Source of the DNA: Oscheius tipulae
Lineage: Eukaryota > Nematoda > Chromadorea > Rhabditida > Rhabditidae
Direction: 5' to 3'
DNA length: 64,000 nucleotides
NCBI GenBank assembly: GCA_037178975.1
Contig: JASJZH010000003.1
Coordinates: 372,001-436,000 of the forward strand
In this document: positions 1 to 11,434 of the stretch, piece by piece
Layout: each line of letters starts with the position of its first letter
How positions within the stretch are numbered: position 1 is the stretch's first letter
The notes under the pieces: model-generated
The model's database searches: none
The model's input: the letters and a program-made list of their open reading frames with translations, nothing else
Told to the model about the DNA's origin: nothing
Translations under genes and position numbers: made by a program

Positions 1-319
1 AGCCTGGATGATCAAATTGAAGTTACCCTAGTAAGTAGACTCTCCGAAGACGGTATCTCCACAAGAGGAGCAGAGACTGAAAGCTGGAAACCCCGAAGAC
101 TCAGGAAGATGGGACGATATCCCCTTGACTACCTTGGAAGTAGCCGAATCCAGGAGGAAGGCCGGGATGATGGGCTATAAAGGAATAGGAGTCCAAATGA
201 GCCCGATGGGCATGGGTAGGGGTCGTTGTCCTCCTGTCTGGACTTGTCCCACGAAGATGGATACATTGCCTGGTGCCCTATTTACACTTTATCTTTTTCT
301 GAAAGTTGTAGGACGTTAA
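1..319 (+). CDS. 3' end of an unrecognised gene (partial)
   Basis: Two exons are visible: 1-30, which enters from outside the window, and 68-319, joined over a 37 nt intron (donor GTAAGT at 31, acceptor CAAGAG). The reading stays open in phase 0 and gives about 93 residues ending in a stop at 317-319. The first part is acidic and basic (EQRLKAGNPEDSGRWDD); the middle is rich in Met and Gly (MMGYKGIGVQMSPMGMGRG). I see no recognisable domain. It converges on the minus-strand gene ending at 369, leaving about 50 bp between the two stops. The acceptor is not the usual TTTCAG, so the junction is uncertain, although the protein-like composition upstream of the first Met argues that the exon is real. 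Confidence 0.45.
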
Positions 320-368
320 AGAAAATACACAAAAAAAGCCAGTGTTTCCTAGAGCATTTCGTTATCTT

Positions 369-854
369 CTACTTTTTCACCTCTTCTGCCTCCACGTCGA
401 CCGCCTTCTTCTTCAACAGAAAGGATCGAACTGCCTTGTAAGCCCCTACCAAGTTCAGATATGCTGCTGCGAGGAACTGGCTCAAGGTTATCTTACTGAA
501 CTGAGCTAAAAACTCCATTATCGTCCAGATTCACTATACAGTAGGTCAATCAACGAAGAAGATAGAAGAGAAGAGCCACAACATAACCTTCTTTTTGGGT
601 TCCTGCTCCTTGAAGAGTCGCTTGAGGTCATACCGTCCGTTGGTGCCGCAGTACCACCTGTCGAGGAGGAGCAGAGAAGACACGACGATTAAATAGGAGT
701 AGAAAGAGAAGCCGGGCCTGGAAATGTTCGAGCTGCCAGAGTGTAGAAGGAGATTTTTCGAGGCTATGCAGAGGAACTGAAGCGAGCGGAGATAGTAGGC
801 GACGGTGGGGAAGTCGTAGCGATCGAGTAGCTGCTGCGACTCACTGAGAGACAT
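369..854 (-). CDS. Small membrane protein, two exons, unrecognised
   Basis: Exon 1 (854-588) and exon 2 (500-369) join in phase 0 over an 87 nt intron (GTTATG to TTTAGCTCAG), giving 132 residues. The N-terminal half has a hydrophobic stretch near residues 22-36 (YLRSLQFLCIASKNLLLH) and a clearer membrane segment near 50-64 (SYLIVVSSLLLL). A basic stretch (KRLFKEQEPKKK) follows, then an amphipathic region and a charged C-terminus (KKKAVDVEAEEVKK). The lysine-rich end fits a small integral protein of the ER or Golgi, but that is inference. Exon 2 also contains an in-frame ATG at 518-516 that would give a 49-residue product if the intron were not used. I do not recognise the family. Confidence 0.55.
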
Positions 855-1406
855 TTTTTTGGGCCCTTGTAGGCTCTGCGTTGATTTTTATAGGAACATT
901 TTTAATTTTTTGCGAGAATCGTGAAATTATAAAAAAAAAAAAGTTCCGTAGTTTATAGACGTACTCTAATCATGAGAGAGCACCAAATTTTTGTATCGAA
1001 TTGTTTTCAATACCCCGTTTGAGCGCGCTTCTAATAAAGGGTGTACATCTAATTTTCAATCGCTGTTTGGATGCGCTTATAAGAGGAGTGCTTCTAATAG
1101 AGGTTTTACGGTTGATGAGCATGTCTCTCCAAATCAGCTTTCGGGCTCTTTGGGAAAGATACTGCTTTTTGGAGGAAAACCATACAGTTGACTCATATTG
1201 ATAAACAATCATTCGATGGAGCGTGGTGGTCCACTCACTCACGTAAACAGCAGTGTTCTTCGTCCTCAACCTCATGCTCTCAGACCAGGTATCGATTTAC
1301 TGTTCGTAGAAGCGAACAATGAAACGGGCAAGCGATATCGATTACTGGCACCCAAAAGCTGTCAGGGTTCAGTTCAGAGCTCAGTCGTCGTTCCGTCTCT
1401 CTCAGG
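855..1406. other. Intergenic / 5' region, no convincing gene
   Basis: AT-rich sequence with a run of A at about 930-941. Open frames on both strands overlap each other and have no codon character or splice signals I trust. The end of this stretch (CTCTCTCAG at 1397-1405) could be a trans-splice acceptor directly before the ATG of the RRM gene. Confidence 0.5.
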
Positions 1407-2206
1407 ATGTACTCACCCTTTCCTCAAAACATGACCTACCAACAGTTCTTGAGAATGAATGAGGCTGCTAGAGTAATTAAGGTGAGTTTAAGACTCTGTC
1501 ATTGACCCTTCATAACAGTTTCCTATTTCAGACCGAAGAAATCCCCCAAGAGACCCCTCCTCAGATGAGAAAGATCTTCATAGGTGGTCTGCCATTTAAC
1601 TGTTCCAGAGATGCCATCTACGTCTATTTCCTGAAGTATGGGGCTATCCAGGACGCCGTCCTGATGTGTGACCCAGAAACCAAGCACCCGAGAGGCTTTG
1701 GATTCGTGACCTTTGTCAAGGAGGAGAGTGTCCATGCTGCCATGCTCTCAAGACCCCATACCCTTCTGGGAAAGATGGTCAGTTCAGTGTCTCTCTCTCC
1801 CTCTCTCTCTGTTTCTGTCTCCCTACTTTTCCTCTTCCAGGTCGACGTCAAACGAGCCGTCGCCAAAGCCCAGCTCCAAGCCGCTCTACCCCCTCCCGAC
1901 TTCCACTACTCGATCAGTCCCGGAGCCAAGATCATCATCACCTCCATCAAGGACGTCCAAAACCGCCCCGTGGACTGGAACTACAGTATGATCAAGCTCG
2001 TCCACGAATACTTCATCCAGTTCGGGAATCTGGAACAGATTGAGAGGAAGAAGAACGGCGAGATGTTTATCATCTACGAGAAGAAAAAGGCTGCCGAGGA
2101 TTGTCTGGAATTCAACGGAGGACGTCATTGCTACAATGGCCTGACCATAACGGTTCGGGCTGCCGGTGAAGAAGGTGACTCAGAAGCCGACGACGAGAGC
2201 TCGTAA
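1407..2206 (+). CDS. Two-RRM hnRNP A/B or Musashi-like RNA-binding protein
   Basis: Three exons (1407-1481, 1532-1777, 1841-2206) join in phase 0 to give 228 residues. Residues about 38-115 are a canonical RRM: RNP2 is KIFIGGLPF and RNP1 is RGFGFVTF, with the aromatic residues that stack on RNA present. The exon 2/3 junction restores KMVDVKRAV, the conserved end of the hnRNP A/B first RRM. Residues about 130-215 (KIIITSIKDV ... GEMFIIYEKKKAAEDCLEFNGG) look like a second, degenerate RRM with a weak RNP1. The tail is acidic (EEGDSEADDESS). Known members bind single-stranded RNA and act in splicing, stability or translation control. The start follows CTCTCAGG, a possible trans-splice site. Intron 2 (1778-1840) is filled with TCTCTG-type repeats. 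The family is clear; the exact orthologue is not. Confidence 0.85.
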
Positions 2207-2255
2207 ACTGGTTGTGTTATTTTGGAAGTTTATGTCATATTGAGATTTGTTTGTG

Positions 2256-2261
2256 AATAAA
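2256..2261 (+). terminator. AATAAA polyadenylation signal of the RRM gene
   Basis: AATAAA lies 50 nt after the stop codon and is followed by T/G-containing sequence, as expected for a cleavage and polyadenylation site. Confidence 0.6.
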
Positions 2262-2327
2262 GAAGTTCATTGGAAAACTCAAGCAACAAATATAACATGT
2301 GGAGGATAAAGCTGGGTAATTGTACTG

Positions 2328-3045
2328 TCACCGCCTCTCTGTCACAGACGTTGAAGAGTTGGATTCTGAAGGAAGACTAATATGTGAATCGTCCTGCTCC
2401 TTGAATCCTCTTTTTCTTCCACGCTTAGGATGATATTGAAGCTCCCGCTCTTTCTCCCGCTTGCATCCCTCACAGTTAGGACGTTCACATGAAACTTTTG
2501 ACAGTCTGCTGATTGGATCTTTTGTCGAGCCTGCGAGACCTTCGGTGTGGAAGACGTGACGCAGATGCTCGTGTCTTTCCGATGCCTTTCCGTGGTCCCA
2601 TCTCTTTTTGACGTAGTCACTCTCGCGGAAACCGACTGGACCTCCGTAGTACTGTTCGCTCTATTCGTGATGTTCAATGCTGAAACTGGAGAATATCTCT
2701 GTCTCTATATCTTTCTATCACTCTGTCTCACTGTATCTCTATCTATCTGTCTCTCTTCTCTCTGCTACTGTGTCGTTCTCTGTCTCCCCGTCTCTTTTTT
2801 TCTGTCTCTCGGTCTTCCTGCCACCCTATCTCACTGTTTCTCTGTCTCTCTGTCCTTCTATTTCTCTGTTACTCTGTCTCCAAAACTCACATATTTCTCC
2901 TACAGCAATCCTCAAACATATTTAGGATCGCTCCGTGGGCGCCTTTCAGATTCTCTTCATACTGTTCGGCAATGATCTTTCCTCTGACGACCTTTTTCTT
3001 CACAACAGACACCTTCTCAATATAGTAGGTCACGCGGTAGTCCAT
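2328..3045 (-). CDS. Unrecognised basic protein, two exons
   Basis: Exon 1 (3045-2891) starts MDYRVTYYIEKVSVVKKKV and ends at a good GTGAGT donor. Exon 2 (about 2658-2328) reads EQYYGGPVGFRESDYVKKRW and on to a stop at 2328, in a frame without a nearby ATG. Joined in phase 2 they give about 161 residues, rich in Lys, Arg, Glu and His, with a CERPNCEGC cysteine cluster (CX4CX2C) that might bind a metal, and a serine-rich tail. The weak point is the acceptor: a good TTTCAG at about 2676 leads into an in-frame TAG, so a poorer acceptor (TAGAG, 2659) has to be used. Either the model is slightly wrong or the gene is damaged. The intron is 232 nt of CAGAGA repeat on the coding strand. I do not recognise the family. 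Confidence 0.45.
2680..2885. repeat. Degenerate (TCTCTG)n tract in an intron
   Basis: About 200 bp of imperfect CTCTGT/TCTCTA hexamers on the + strand fill the intron of the minus-strand gene. This is the largest example of the intron-associated simple repeat seen throughout 1-18 kb. Confidence 0.85.
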
Positions 3046-3359
3046 CGTCGGCTTTCGGCAGCATGGTAAATTTCATTTCTTCCTGTTAAGAGGAGTCAAA
3101 GAGGAATCAGGCAAGATAGAGAGAAAGAAGGGCATTTTGTAATATTATTCAACGCAATCATTATAATGACGCCTGTTAAACAGAGCCATCAATGGCATTA
3201 TCTTGTTAGGTTGAACGGGAAAGGCCTAGCCTCTCCCTTTTTTTCACCTAATTCTCTTTTCAATGGAAGACCTCACTGCTGAGAATGAGAATCACAGAGA
3301 ACTGAGACCTGTTGCGCCCAGGCTGAGCTCCGCCCTCGATTGAAGACTCTGTCAAAGGT

Positions 3360-3659
3360 TCACGCCCCTTTGGACCGCTTCCAGAGGATTTTTCTATCTC
3401 TCTATTTCTCTGTTTCTCCGTCTCTTTTTTCTTTTCCTTGGTCCGCGAATTACTCACTACCTTCGAGAGGAGAGGCCATGCTTCGAATGACCATCTGCTT
3501 GCCACGTGCCTGTAACCGCAGGCAATAAATGACTGCCTCACTCCGCCCGGAAACCTACGAGGCTGTCAATGAATAGTCATTTTGAATGTTCTTCTCACCC
3601 TCGTAGCAATTTTCTTCGCCGTCCCAAAATTCCGCAGCGAGTCCTTGTGGGATATCCAT
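3360..3659 (-). CDS. Possible small gene, three exons (tentative)
   Basis: A frame-consistent path exists on the minus strand. It starts at ATG 3659 (MDIPQGLAAEFWDGEENCYE), crosses an intron with donor GTGAGA, runs through an exon reading VRQSFIACGYRHVASRW, crosses a second intron (GTAGTGAGT ... CTGGAAG) that is rich in GAGACAGA repeats, and reaches a short terminal exon with a stop at 3362-3360. The product would be about 52 residues. Both acceptors are weak and other paths are possible. It is listed because the purine-repeat intron resembles those of solid neighbours. Confidence 0.25.
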
Positions 3660-3764
3660 TAAAAATCGGTCCATCGATAATAGCCGCCTTCTTCCTGCCT
3701 GTTTCTGTCTGGTTTCATGATCGAAAAAACTTTCTTTCAGAGCTCGAACTTGATCGAACGAAAA

Positions 3765-6700
3765 ATGGAGTTCGGCGACAAGGCCTCAGATGCCCAGATT
3801 TCCGGAGCTACCACTTCAGTAGAGTCAGCCATGCCGGCTGAGTTCCCCATATATGCTGTCGTCATCGGACAGCAGAGAGAAGACTTCATCATCTTTGTAA
3901 GTTCGAAACAGAAAGACAAAAATTTGAAAGAAATTTCCATGTTAGGAAAGCTTTTTCGAGAAAAACTAAGAGCAGAAGCGTGTTCAGCGACCTCAAAACC
4001 CTTAAAATACGTGAATATGTAAATTTGTTGTGGGCATGTTCTACCCGAACTTTTAGATTACTAAGCAAGTATGCTAACTACTCGAGCATTTAACAGAATT
4101 TCCACGAGACGGTACGGGTGCGCACACTTCGAGTCTTATGACCTAGTGGTTAGCGCATTCGCTTAGAGTTCGCACGTCATCGAGGGATATTGGCTCGATC
4201 CCCGTCGCAAACAAAAGTTTCTATTTTGGTATCCTAGGGCTTTCGAGGTCGTTAGTTTTGCTTTAAAATGTTTTAATTTGTCAGTAGGTCGAGTTGCCGA
4301 AGCTTATATCTAGAATATCCTGCCTCTATGGTAACTACACAAAGAGACTGGGAACGAAGAGACAGCGAGACGGAGAGACAAAGAGATAGAGAGAGAGAGA
4401 TAGTTTTATTTTTCCAGGTCGAGCAAGAGAACCTGCTAAACAACCCGAACGCCTATTTTCGGCTCACCAGACAGAGCGACGGAGATGGACGCTTTCCGAA
4501 GATTAGGGACACCGTCGAGATCCTAGAAGCGGTGGCAGTAAATGCCAAAAATGTCAGGAGCGATGTGCCTCCTGAGATCGAGCCTCGACGTGTTGTCACC
4601 AAGCACAGGATTATCAATATGCCACTGGAATCCCATTTCTCTGAGATTGTGGCCATACATGAGGTGGGATTGTCAATTTTTTCCTACACTATATAGTTTA
4701 GATTGCCCCTGAGTGTAGAAAGGGTGCAGCTCACAAGGTGAGTCGAAAAAATCTCTTTTTGATTTAACCGCGTCTTCAGGTTGGTTCTCATTATGTGACT
4801 GTAGTCGGTCTTAGCTTCAAGGACATGCCTTGCCCGTTTTTCACTTTTAGCGAGGCGAACAAACTATTCGCCGCTTCCAGCTTTATAATGGTCGATCCCC
4901 TTCATTTGCCAAATACTTTCGTTCAAACACTCTATCATCCAATAGATAACACGAAACACTTCTTGTACAGAAAGGTGAGAGATAGAGTGGCAGAACTTTC
5001 TTTTTACAGGACTTCAATAGTCTGAACATTGACGAGGACGGAAAAGAGAAGAAGGTCTACTATCCAGACTTGGCTCGCAACTTGACTGATAAGGAAGTCG
5101 AGTGGGTCTTCAGTAGATTGAAGAAGAAGAAATCTGTCAAAGATCTCTCAGATGTTAGTAACTCACAATTTGTTTTTTCATTTTCAATGGTTTCAGTGTG
5201 AACTTTACATTCAACAGCCCCATATTGCTGCCTATCTCGCCGAGCATTTCCGTCAAGACGATCAAGGAAAATTGGCTACAGTTACCACCTGGGCACAAAA
5301 AATTAGAGGCATGGAAAATGGAGACGTGGAACTGCAGTTTGAACTAAACGAGGAACTCTCGGATGCTGTTATTTTGTTAGTTGTTCTCTCTCTTTCTGTG
5401 TCTCTCAGTCTTTTTGTCTCTCTGTCTCTGAGCATCTCAGTGTCTATGTCTCTCAATCAATTTCACACTTTCAGTTCCAACATCGACCATCAATGGAGAC
5501 CCGGAGTCGAGCTGTTAGTCGAACACAATGCTCTCAAGCTCGGATACAACATGGTTCCTATCTACTCCACCATCACCAGTGTCGTGGTCGGTTTCATCCG
5601 GTCCCTTAGAAGCAGTTTCTCAGCCAAGCCACGGATTCTGTCACACCGTGTCCGTGGTCTCCCAGGACCGCTCCAAAAGGCTGGCCCGAATGATTTTGGA
5701 CAATTCCGAGAGCTTCTTTCGTCATGCCTTCAGACTGTCCCCGCAGGGACCGAACTGCTATAATGTGGTCACGGCCATCGAGACCCACTTCTCAAGCTTT
5801 GTCATGGACCGACAGGAGATGTTCAAAATGTTCACTGGCAGAATCAAGGCCCCGCCCAAGGCAGAGATCCCGGACAAGGATGAGGGCTTCTATGTAAAAG
5901 GTAGTTTCGAGACGATACGAGAGAGACGAAGCGTCTTCCAGGCCAGCCACTGGATCCTCACCAGCTGGAATTTGTCCAGTGCGCTGCAGCCAACAAAGGA
6001 TGGACAGTCGGACAGGCACCTCCAGGATGTGGAAAGACTCACTCTCTGTCTGGCCTGGTCGCGAAGCTGTAGGTTTCCGGCCTCTGATAATCAGCGATAG
6101 CTTTTCAGGATCACGCAAGGAGCCAAGGGAGGAATCTGTCTCGTCTCTCCGACTAACGCCGCAGTCAACAACGGAGCGGACATGATCCAGACCAACTTTC
6201 CGGGAATCAAAATCGTCCGTCACTTTTCCCTCAGCGCAGAACAGGAGGCTGCGGAGGAGACGAAGCGTATTGGACTGAGACAGTGAGTGGACAGAGAGAT
6301 AGAGGCACTGTCTTTTCAGGCAAGCCAGAAATTCGGACCTCCTTGGAGGAGAAGACGCTCAGATGCATCAGGAGTTTCTCAATGCAACCCTAGCTGCCGA
6401 AAGGAGTTTCGATAAGAGCACCGGTTCGACAAAGGAACAGCTGAAGAAGTACCATCTCCTTCAGAAGCAGGAAAAACAGCTGCAGCAGTACTACCTCGGC
6501 AAATACGACATGCACATCTATGCCACCACTGTCGAGATCCTACTCCGCGAAGGAGATGTCTTCGCTAGAGGCGCAGAAACGGATGAAGAGTACAAGGAAA
6601 AGTCCATCAAGTGGCTCATTCTGGACGAGGCTGGACAACTCTCTCCCGTGGACGCCTTGGCTCTATACTGCCTGCTTCCCAACCTGACCCACATTTGTCT

Positions 6701-8047
6701 ACTCGGAGATTCCTACCAGCTGGGTTCCCATTCGAGACTGAAGGAGAACACCATGCTCTACAACTTCCTGACCAGAGGAGAGTTGACCAGAATGTATAAC
6801 CTAAAGTCTACCCACAAGAAGGATCTGATCAGGATCTACCGGTGAGCCTCTGCCTCTGTCTCTATCCTTCTTTTCCAGTTGCCACCCCAAAATCGCGCGT
6901 CAGATCCTCATCCCCATCTACGGAGACAAGATGGAGTGCGGAGTCACCGAGAAAGACCGAAGTCTAGCCAAGGACAAGGACCTGCTCGTTTCCGAAGACG
7001 GAAGTCCTGTCGTTTTCGTGGACATCAAGGGCCGTGAAGAAGGAGGCCGCAATACCCGAGAAGTTACCGTCCTGATGAGCCTGCTCTATGACCTGGTCCA
7101 GAAGGGAATCGAGAGTACCGACCTTCAAATCCTCTGTTTCCATCGTCACCAGATGGATGCTGTCAAGACCAAAATGGAGAGTGAGTCGTGGCTACAGTAC
7201 TCTTCAAATCCTGTGTTTCAGTGAATCGCTTCTACGCAGCCGACGGCCGGCTCTTCAGGGTCAGCACAGTCGATAGTTTTCAGGGAAAAGAGGCCAAAAT
7301 CATCATCCTCTTGACTACCAAGAACTGTGCGGAACAACAAGTAGTCCTTATCAAACTAACACGAAATTTCCAATTCAGGGAAGGGGTTGGAAGAGCAAGC
7401 TTCAGTTCATCGCAGACCCTCAACGAGCCACAGTGGCTGTCAGCCGAGCCCAGCATTTGATGTACATTCTCGGGGAATGGGAGGCTCTCGCCACGACAGA
7501 TTTTTACGCAAAGCTGCTCCCGTATGCCGGTATCTATGGCGGATTCGTGAGTTTTGTCAGATCTCTCTGTCTCTAACAGGTTTCTTCCAGGTTAACGAGA
7601 ATCTACGCCACGACAAATTAGTGAAAGAGCGATGTTTCCTGAACTACCCCAAGGAGGCCAAGATGGAAGCCCAGCGCGTATCTAAGGAATACCACGCCCA
7701 ACTCCTTCTGGAGTACGAGAACCGCCAGGCCAAGGAACGGGAAGAAACTGCTAGGGCTGCTCTCCTGAAGATCAAGGTCAAGGACGAAGAGGGAGAGTAT
7801 CAACAAGCAGGAGAAAAGAGTCCGGTGGTCGAGGAAGTTGACATCAAAGAGGCACTTGGCGAAACGCATCAAGAAGAGGGCAAGGATCCGAAGCTCAGTC
7901 CGGAAGAAGAGGAGGAGATAAGACTGTTTCAGAAAGTGAAAGAGAGAGACAGAGACGCATTTCCAAATTATTCAGGCTCTCCACACCGACGTGACCGCCT
8001 ATCCGCCGATTTCCGAAGATGCTGTCGGCACTCTCATCGATATCTAA
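3765..8047 (+). CDS. Upf1-like SF1 RNA/DNA helicase
   Basis: Sixteen exons (3765-3896, 4418-4663, 4702-4737, 4780-4974, 5010-5153, 5197-5375, 5475-5583, 5624-5900, 5942-6068, 6109-6282, 6320-6841, 6879-7180, 7222-7340, 7379-7546, 7591-7935, 7976-8047) join in consistent phase to 1048 residues. Residues about 440-830 are a superfamily 1 helicase core of the AAA_11/AAA_12 (Upf1/SMUBP2/ZNFX1) type: Q-motif LDPHQLEFVQ, Walker A GQAPPGCGKT, motif II DEAGQ, motif III LLGDSYQLG, HPKIA, VDSFQGKEAKI (motif V) and VAVSRAQH (motif VI). The first 430 residues are unrecognised; the C-terminus is highly charged (EEEEEIR) and could be coiled. Relatives unwind RNA or DNA in decay, small-RNA or repair pathways; which one applies here is not decidable. 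The ATG follows TTTCTTTCAG (3731-3740), so trans-splicing is likely. Introns are 23-93 nt except intron 1 (521 nt). Confidence 0.85.
4132..4206 (+). repeat. tRNA-like (SINE or tRNA pseudogene) sequence
   Basis: Inside helicase intron 1. It contains an A-box-like TAGTGGTTAGCGCATTCGC and, about 35 nt downstream, a B-box-like GGCTCGATCCCC, the layout of an RNA polymerase III tRNA promoter. I could not fold a full cloverleaf with a 7 bp acceptor stem, so a tRNA-derived repeat or decayed tRNA is more likely than a working gene. Confidence 0.5.
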
Positions 8048-8674
8048 GGTTTTCCGTATTTATCTACTATATCTACCGATATTATCCAATTTTGTTATAA
8101 TCTTTTTAACCCCCCCCCCTTTAATTGTACTGAACAGTACTACCGTGTTCTTACTTGACACTGACTTTTTGACAAGCTGTTTCCCTCCTTTCTATTTTTT
8201 TTATTGGTTTGTATTTTTGGTTTCAGTAAATCTTGCAAATGGGAAAAACTTTTTATTTACTAAGAAATTCTATTCTGATACACCTGAAACATTCTGCAAA
8301 AAGGTCATGAGGTCAGAAGACAATGAGGTCCTGCACTAGGGAAAGACGGTGACTGGATCACAGACGGTGTCTCTGGGACAGACATACTCTTCTGAACTTC
8401 AAAAAAGTCATAAGTCGATGATCCGGACTCTCTGTCTCTCTATCCCTTTGTCTTCCTGTCTCTCTGTCTCTATGTCTTTCCGTCACTCTGTCTCTTTGTC
8501 TGTCTATCCTTTCAATAAGTAGTACAAGCAGCCTTGTTTGTCTCAGTCTCACCTTTGCTTACCCTTATCTTCTCCAGATCTAAGATAGAACGGATTGACT
8601 ATGCTAGTCCGAAAAACCTCTTACGCTAGGGGTATTCGGTACCGGCCGCAGAGTGACCAGTGTTCTGCAAAAAT
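8048..8674. other. Intergenic, no gene seen
   Basis: AT-rich spacer with a poly-C run at about 8110-8119 and a TCTCTG simple-repeat tract at about 8428-8510. Two short open frames of about 60-106 codons lack splice support. Nothing convincing on either strand. Confidence 0.5.
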
Positions 8675-11429
8675 ATGAAACGTCTGGATTTACAAGCTAT
8701 TCGTGGTATAGCTATTCTCCTAGTAGTACTGTTCCATCTTCTGCCAGAAGACTTCACCCTGGGTTTTGTAGGGGTCGACATGTAAGGAAGCTTTCTGTCC
8801 CTCTGTCCCTCTGTCTCTCTGTCTCCCATCTTTCATTGACTCACTTCCAGATTCTTTGTCCTTTCTGGGTACCTCATGGCAGTTATCCTTTCCAAAGAGA
8901 CTCTCAACAAGACCAGTCTATTCAAATTCTATACCAGAAGGTTCAAGCGAATTGTACCACTATACTATGCGACTCTCATCCTCATATATACCGGTAGCTC
9001 GACCGAGTTGGGTACTGGAAGAACACCTTTAGGAACGAATTTCCTCCTGATTCATCCTGACAAGAAACAGGTCTTGACGGACTTAAAATGGGTACTACCC
9101 TTCGCTGGAAACATTGAGCCGTTTTTCGAGGCGAATGGGTATTGGGATCAGGTGAGGTTGACAGCGACAATGACAGTCTTCCTTTTTCTAGGTCACCTCC
9201 TCCCGTTTCTTTGTCCACTGCTGGTCACTGGGTCTAGAAATTCAGTTCTACCTGATTGCACCCTACATAATATTCTTCTCCAATCGTTTGGCCCCCAGGA
9301 CACGGTATTGTTTCTTACTTTTGGATTTTGATCATTTCAGGAACTTTGTCCTGGTCACAGTCATCTTACTCTCTTGTACTTTTCAAGCTCTTACTTCAGA
9401 CAAAGTTTCTTATGGACTGCTTCCCAGCCGGTACGCATTTCCATCGACCACAAAGCCTGACTTTTTCCAGATTGTGGCAGTTCGTTCTGGGTATGATATG
9501 TTTCTCAGAGAGCAACGGAAAACTGGGTACCCTTTGTGAAAAAGCAGATGTTCCCTTGCTTGACAGCCAAGCTATTGCCAAGAAAAACAGAGCTTCTATT
9601 TGGACAGAGTTTTCATTAATTCTACTTGTTGCAACAGTATTCTGGAACCCATCATTCCCTGGAAAAGAACACGTCTTTCGGTAAGTGTTCGATTTTGCAG
9701 GAGATAGGTTTTAATGATCTTTACACGCATAGTATCTGCAAAACTTGTCAGATTTTGCAGAACGCACGCAGGTTGAAAGATGCGATCTGAAAACACGATC
9801 CATTGAAAAAGGACGGGAACGAGGAGACAGAGAGACGAAGAGACAGGGACACATAGAGACGAAGAGACAGACAGACAAGAAACAGAGAGACCGAATATCC
9901 GATTTTCAGGATTCTCTCGTGTATCCTGATTGCCTACATTACCCAGAGGAACACTGAACAGGAAAAGTCCATTATTCTTTCCAATAGACTACTAGTGCAC
10001 ATTGGAGACCTAAGTTATACCATGTATTTGGTTCATTGGCCACTAATTGTGGCTTACAAGTATTACTTCCCTACGTTCTCTTTCTTCGGTAGAATAGCCT
10101 TTTAATTAATGTTCAAAGGGTTTTAGATACTCTTCTTTTGATACTAGGTGTTTTTCTTTTTACATTTGTTGTACATTACATTGTTGAAGTAGGGGCCATT
10201 CGCTACGGTATGCCTGGTTTTATTTTAGAAAACTCTGATCTCATCGTCATTGAGTACCGGTTTTTATGTCTGTGCTCTCTTCGCTGGATTTGTTGTTTTG
10301 ACCAGGCATCATTACATGGAATGGTATTGGAGCCATGAAGGGAAGGCAGTCAATGAACATGGTTGGTCCTTGTCACTCCTTCTCTGTCTCTCTGTCCCTC
10401 TGTCTCTCTCTTTCTATGTCTCTTTGTCTACCTGTCTGTTTCCAGATCTCGACTCTGTAATTAGTTGGAATACCGCTGAATACGAAAAAGTTTTCGTCTC
10501 TCAGCCTTGTGACCCCGACAATATCACCATGGCTTGGACAAACTATAGCGAGGATCCAAATCTCCGTTGTCAATCGGTATTTCTGTCCATTTGAAGCACT
10601 TAACCGTGGTCAGTTTTCCAACGGAAGCCTCAAAATTCTAATAATTGGGAATTCTGTAGCCTATAGAGCCTTTCCCAAATTACATGAGCTCTTGAGAGGA
10701 AGGTATAAGGAGCTGAGACTGTACTCTCGTAGTGGTACACGCTTCTGTTCAGACCGGGAAAAGATTTTAATTTTAGCAGCGGTCCCTCTTGCCAATGGTC
10801 ACTTTCCCGAGTTTACTACCGCCACCCACAAGGTTGTTGAGAAGGTGAGACCGGACATCATTTGGAACATTCACGGTCACATCGACCAGTTGTATACTGG
10901 GACTATTGAACAAGTAGATGAGGGAATTAGACAATTCCAGAAGAATCTGGACTTCTACAGGTAACAGAGAGACAGAGAAACTGAGAGAGACTGAGAGGTT
11001 GAGAGACATATACAGAGGTTACAGTTCCATCGCCCGAACCATCATCCTGGACCTCCCCTACTACTGGTCGTTCAAACCAGCAGCCTACCACGTTGCCAAA
11101 CGATTCTACTTGAACAATTTCAATCTCACCGATCTCAGAGTTCCTAAAAGTGTTGTAGAAGTCCAACAAGTTCTTCACAGACAGAGACTGCTATCATTGA
11201 AATGCGATAACTGTCTGTACACGGATGTTCAAGAGGTATACCGTACTGTATTTGGAGATTCAAAAAACTTTAGAGATTCTTTGACAAAGATGGCTACTAC
11301 CATCTGTATAATAAGGAAAACTACCGGGCGTATACAGGAGACGGGAACCATTTGAGCTCCGAGATGCTGGATCGAATAGCGCCTGTATATGAGGAAGTCA
11401 TCGAAAATGTGTTTAATCAAATCAGTTAA
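8675..11429 (+). CDS. Acyltransferase-3 / SGNH O-acyltransferase (oac family)
   Basis: Twelve exons (8675-8781, 8851-9151, 9192-9304, 9341-9430, 9471-9680, 9910-10088, 10127-10188, 10229-10361, 10446-10576, 10614-10960, 11025-11235, 11274-11429) give 679 residues, the usual length for nematode oac proteins. The N-terminus is the acyltransferase-3 signature: MKRLDLQAIRG, the catalytic-type His in LLVVLFHLLP, GVDIFFVLSGYLMA, then CWSLGLEIQFYLIAP, SRLWQFVLG, LSYTMYLVHWP and HYIVEK, spread over about ten membrane helices. From about residue 442 there is an SGNH domain with IIGNS in place of GDS and a C-terminal DGNHLS carrying the Asp/His pair. Known members move acyl groups to sugars, sterols or proteins across membranes. 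Several exons are recognisable only after removing 37-40 nt introns, which restore SRLWQF, HYIVEK and QERFFDKDG. No break is visible. Confidence 0.9.
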
Positions 11430-11434
11430 ATAAA
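11429..11434 (+). terminator. AATAAA at the end of the acyltransferase gene
   Basis: AATAAA overlaps the stop codon region (AGTTAAATAAAAC), a very short 3' UTR arrangement compatible with the compact gene spacing here. Confidence 0.5.

Noticed and set aside
2547-2975. Plus-strand open frame of 142 codons rich in Leu, Ser and Cys
   Set aside because: It is the translation of the TCTCTG repeat in a minus-strand intron and has no start context or codon bias.
5528-6100. Long open frame (190 codons) as a separate gene or a frameshift in the helicase
   Set aside because: The apparent frame change is fully explained by a 40 nt intron (5584-5623) with a TTTCTCAG acceptor, and by the intron at 5901-5941 that restores the Walker A exon.
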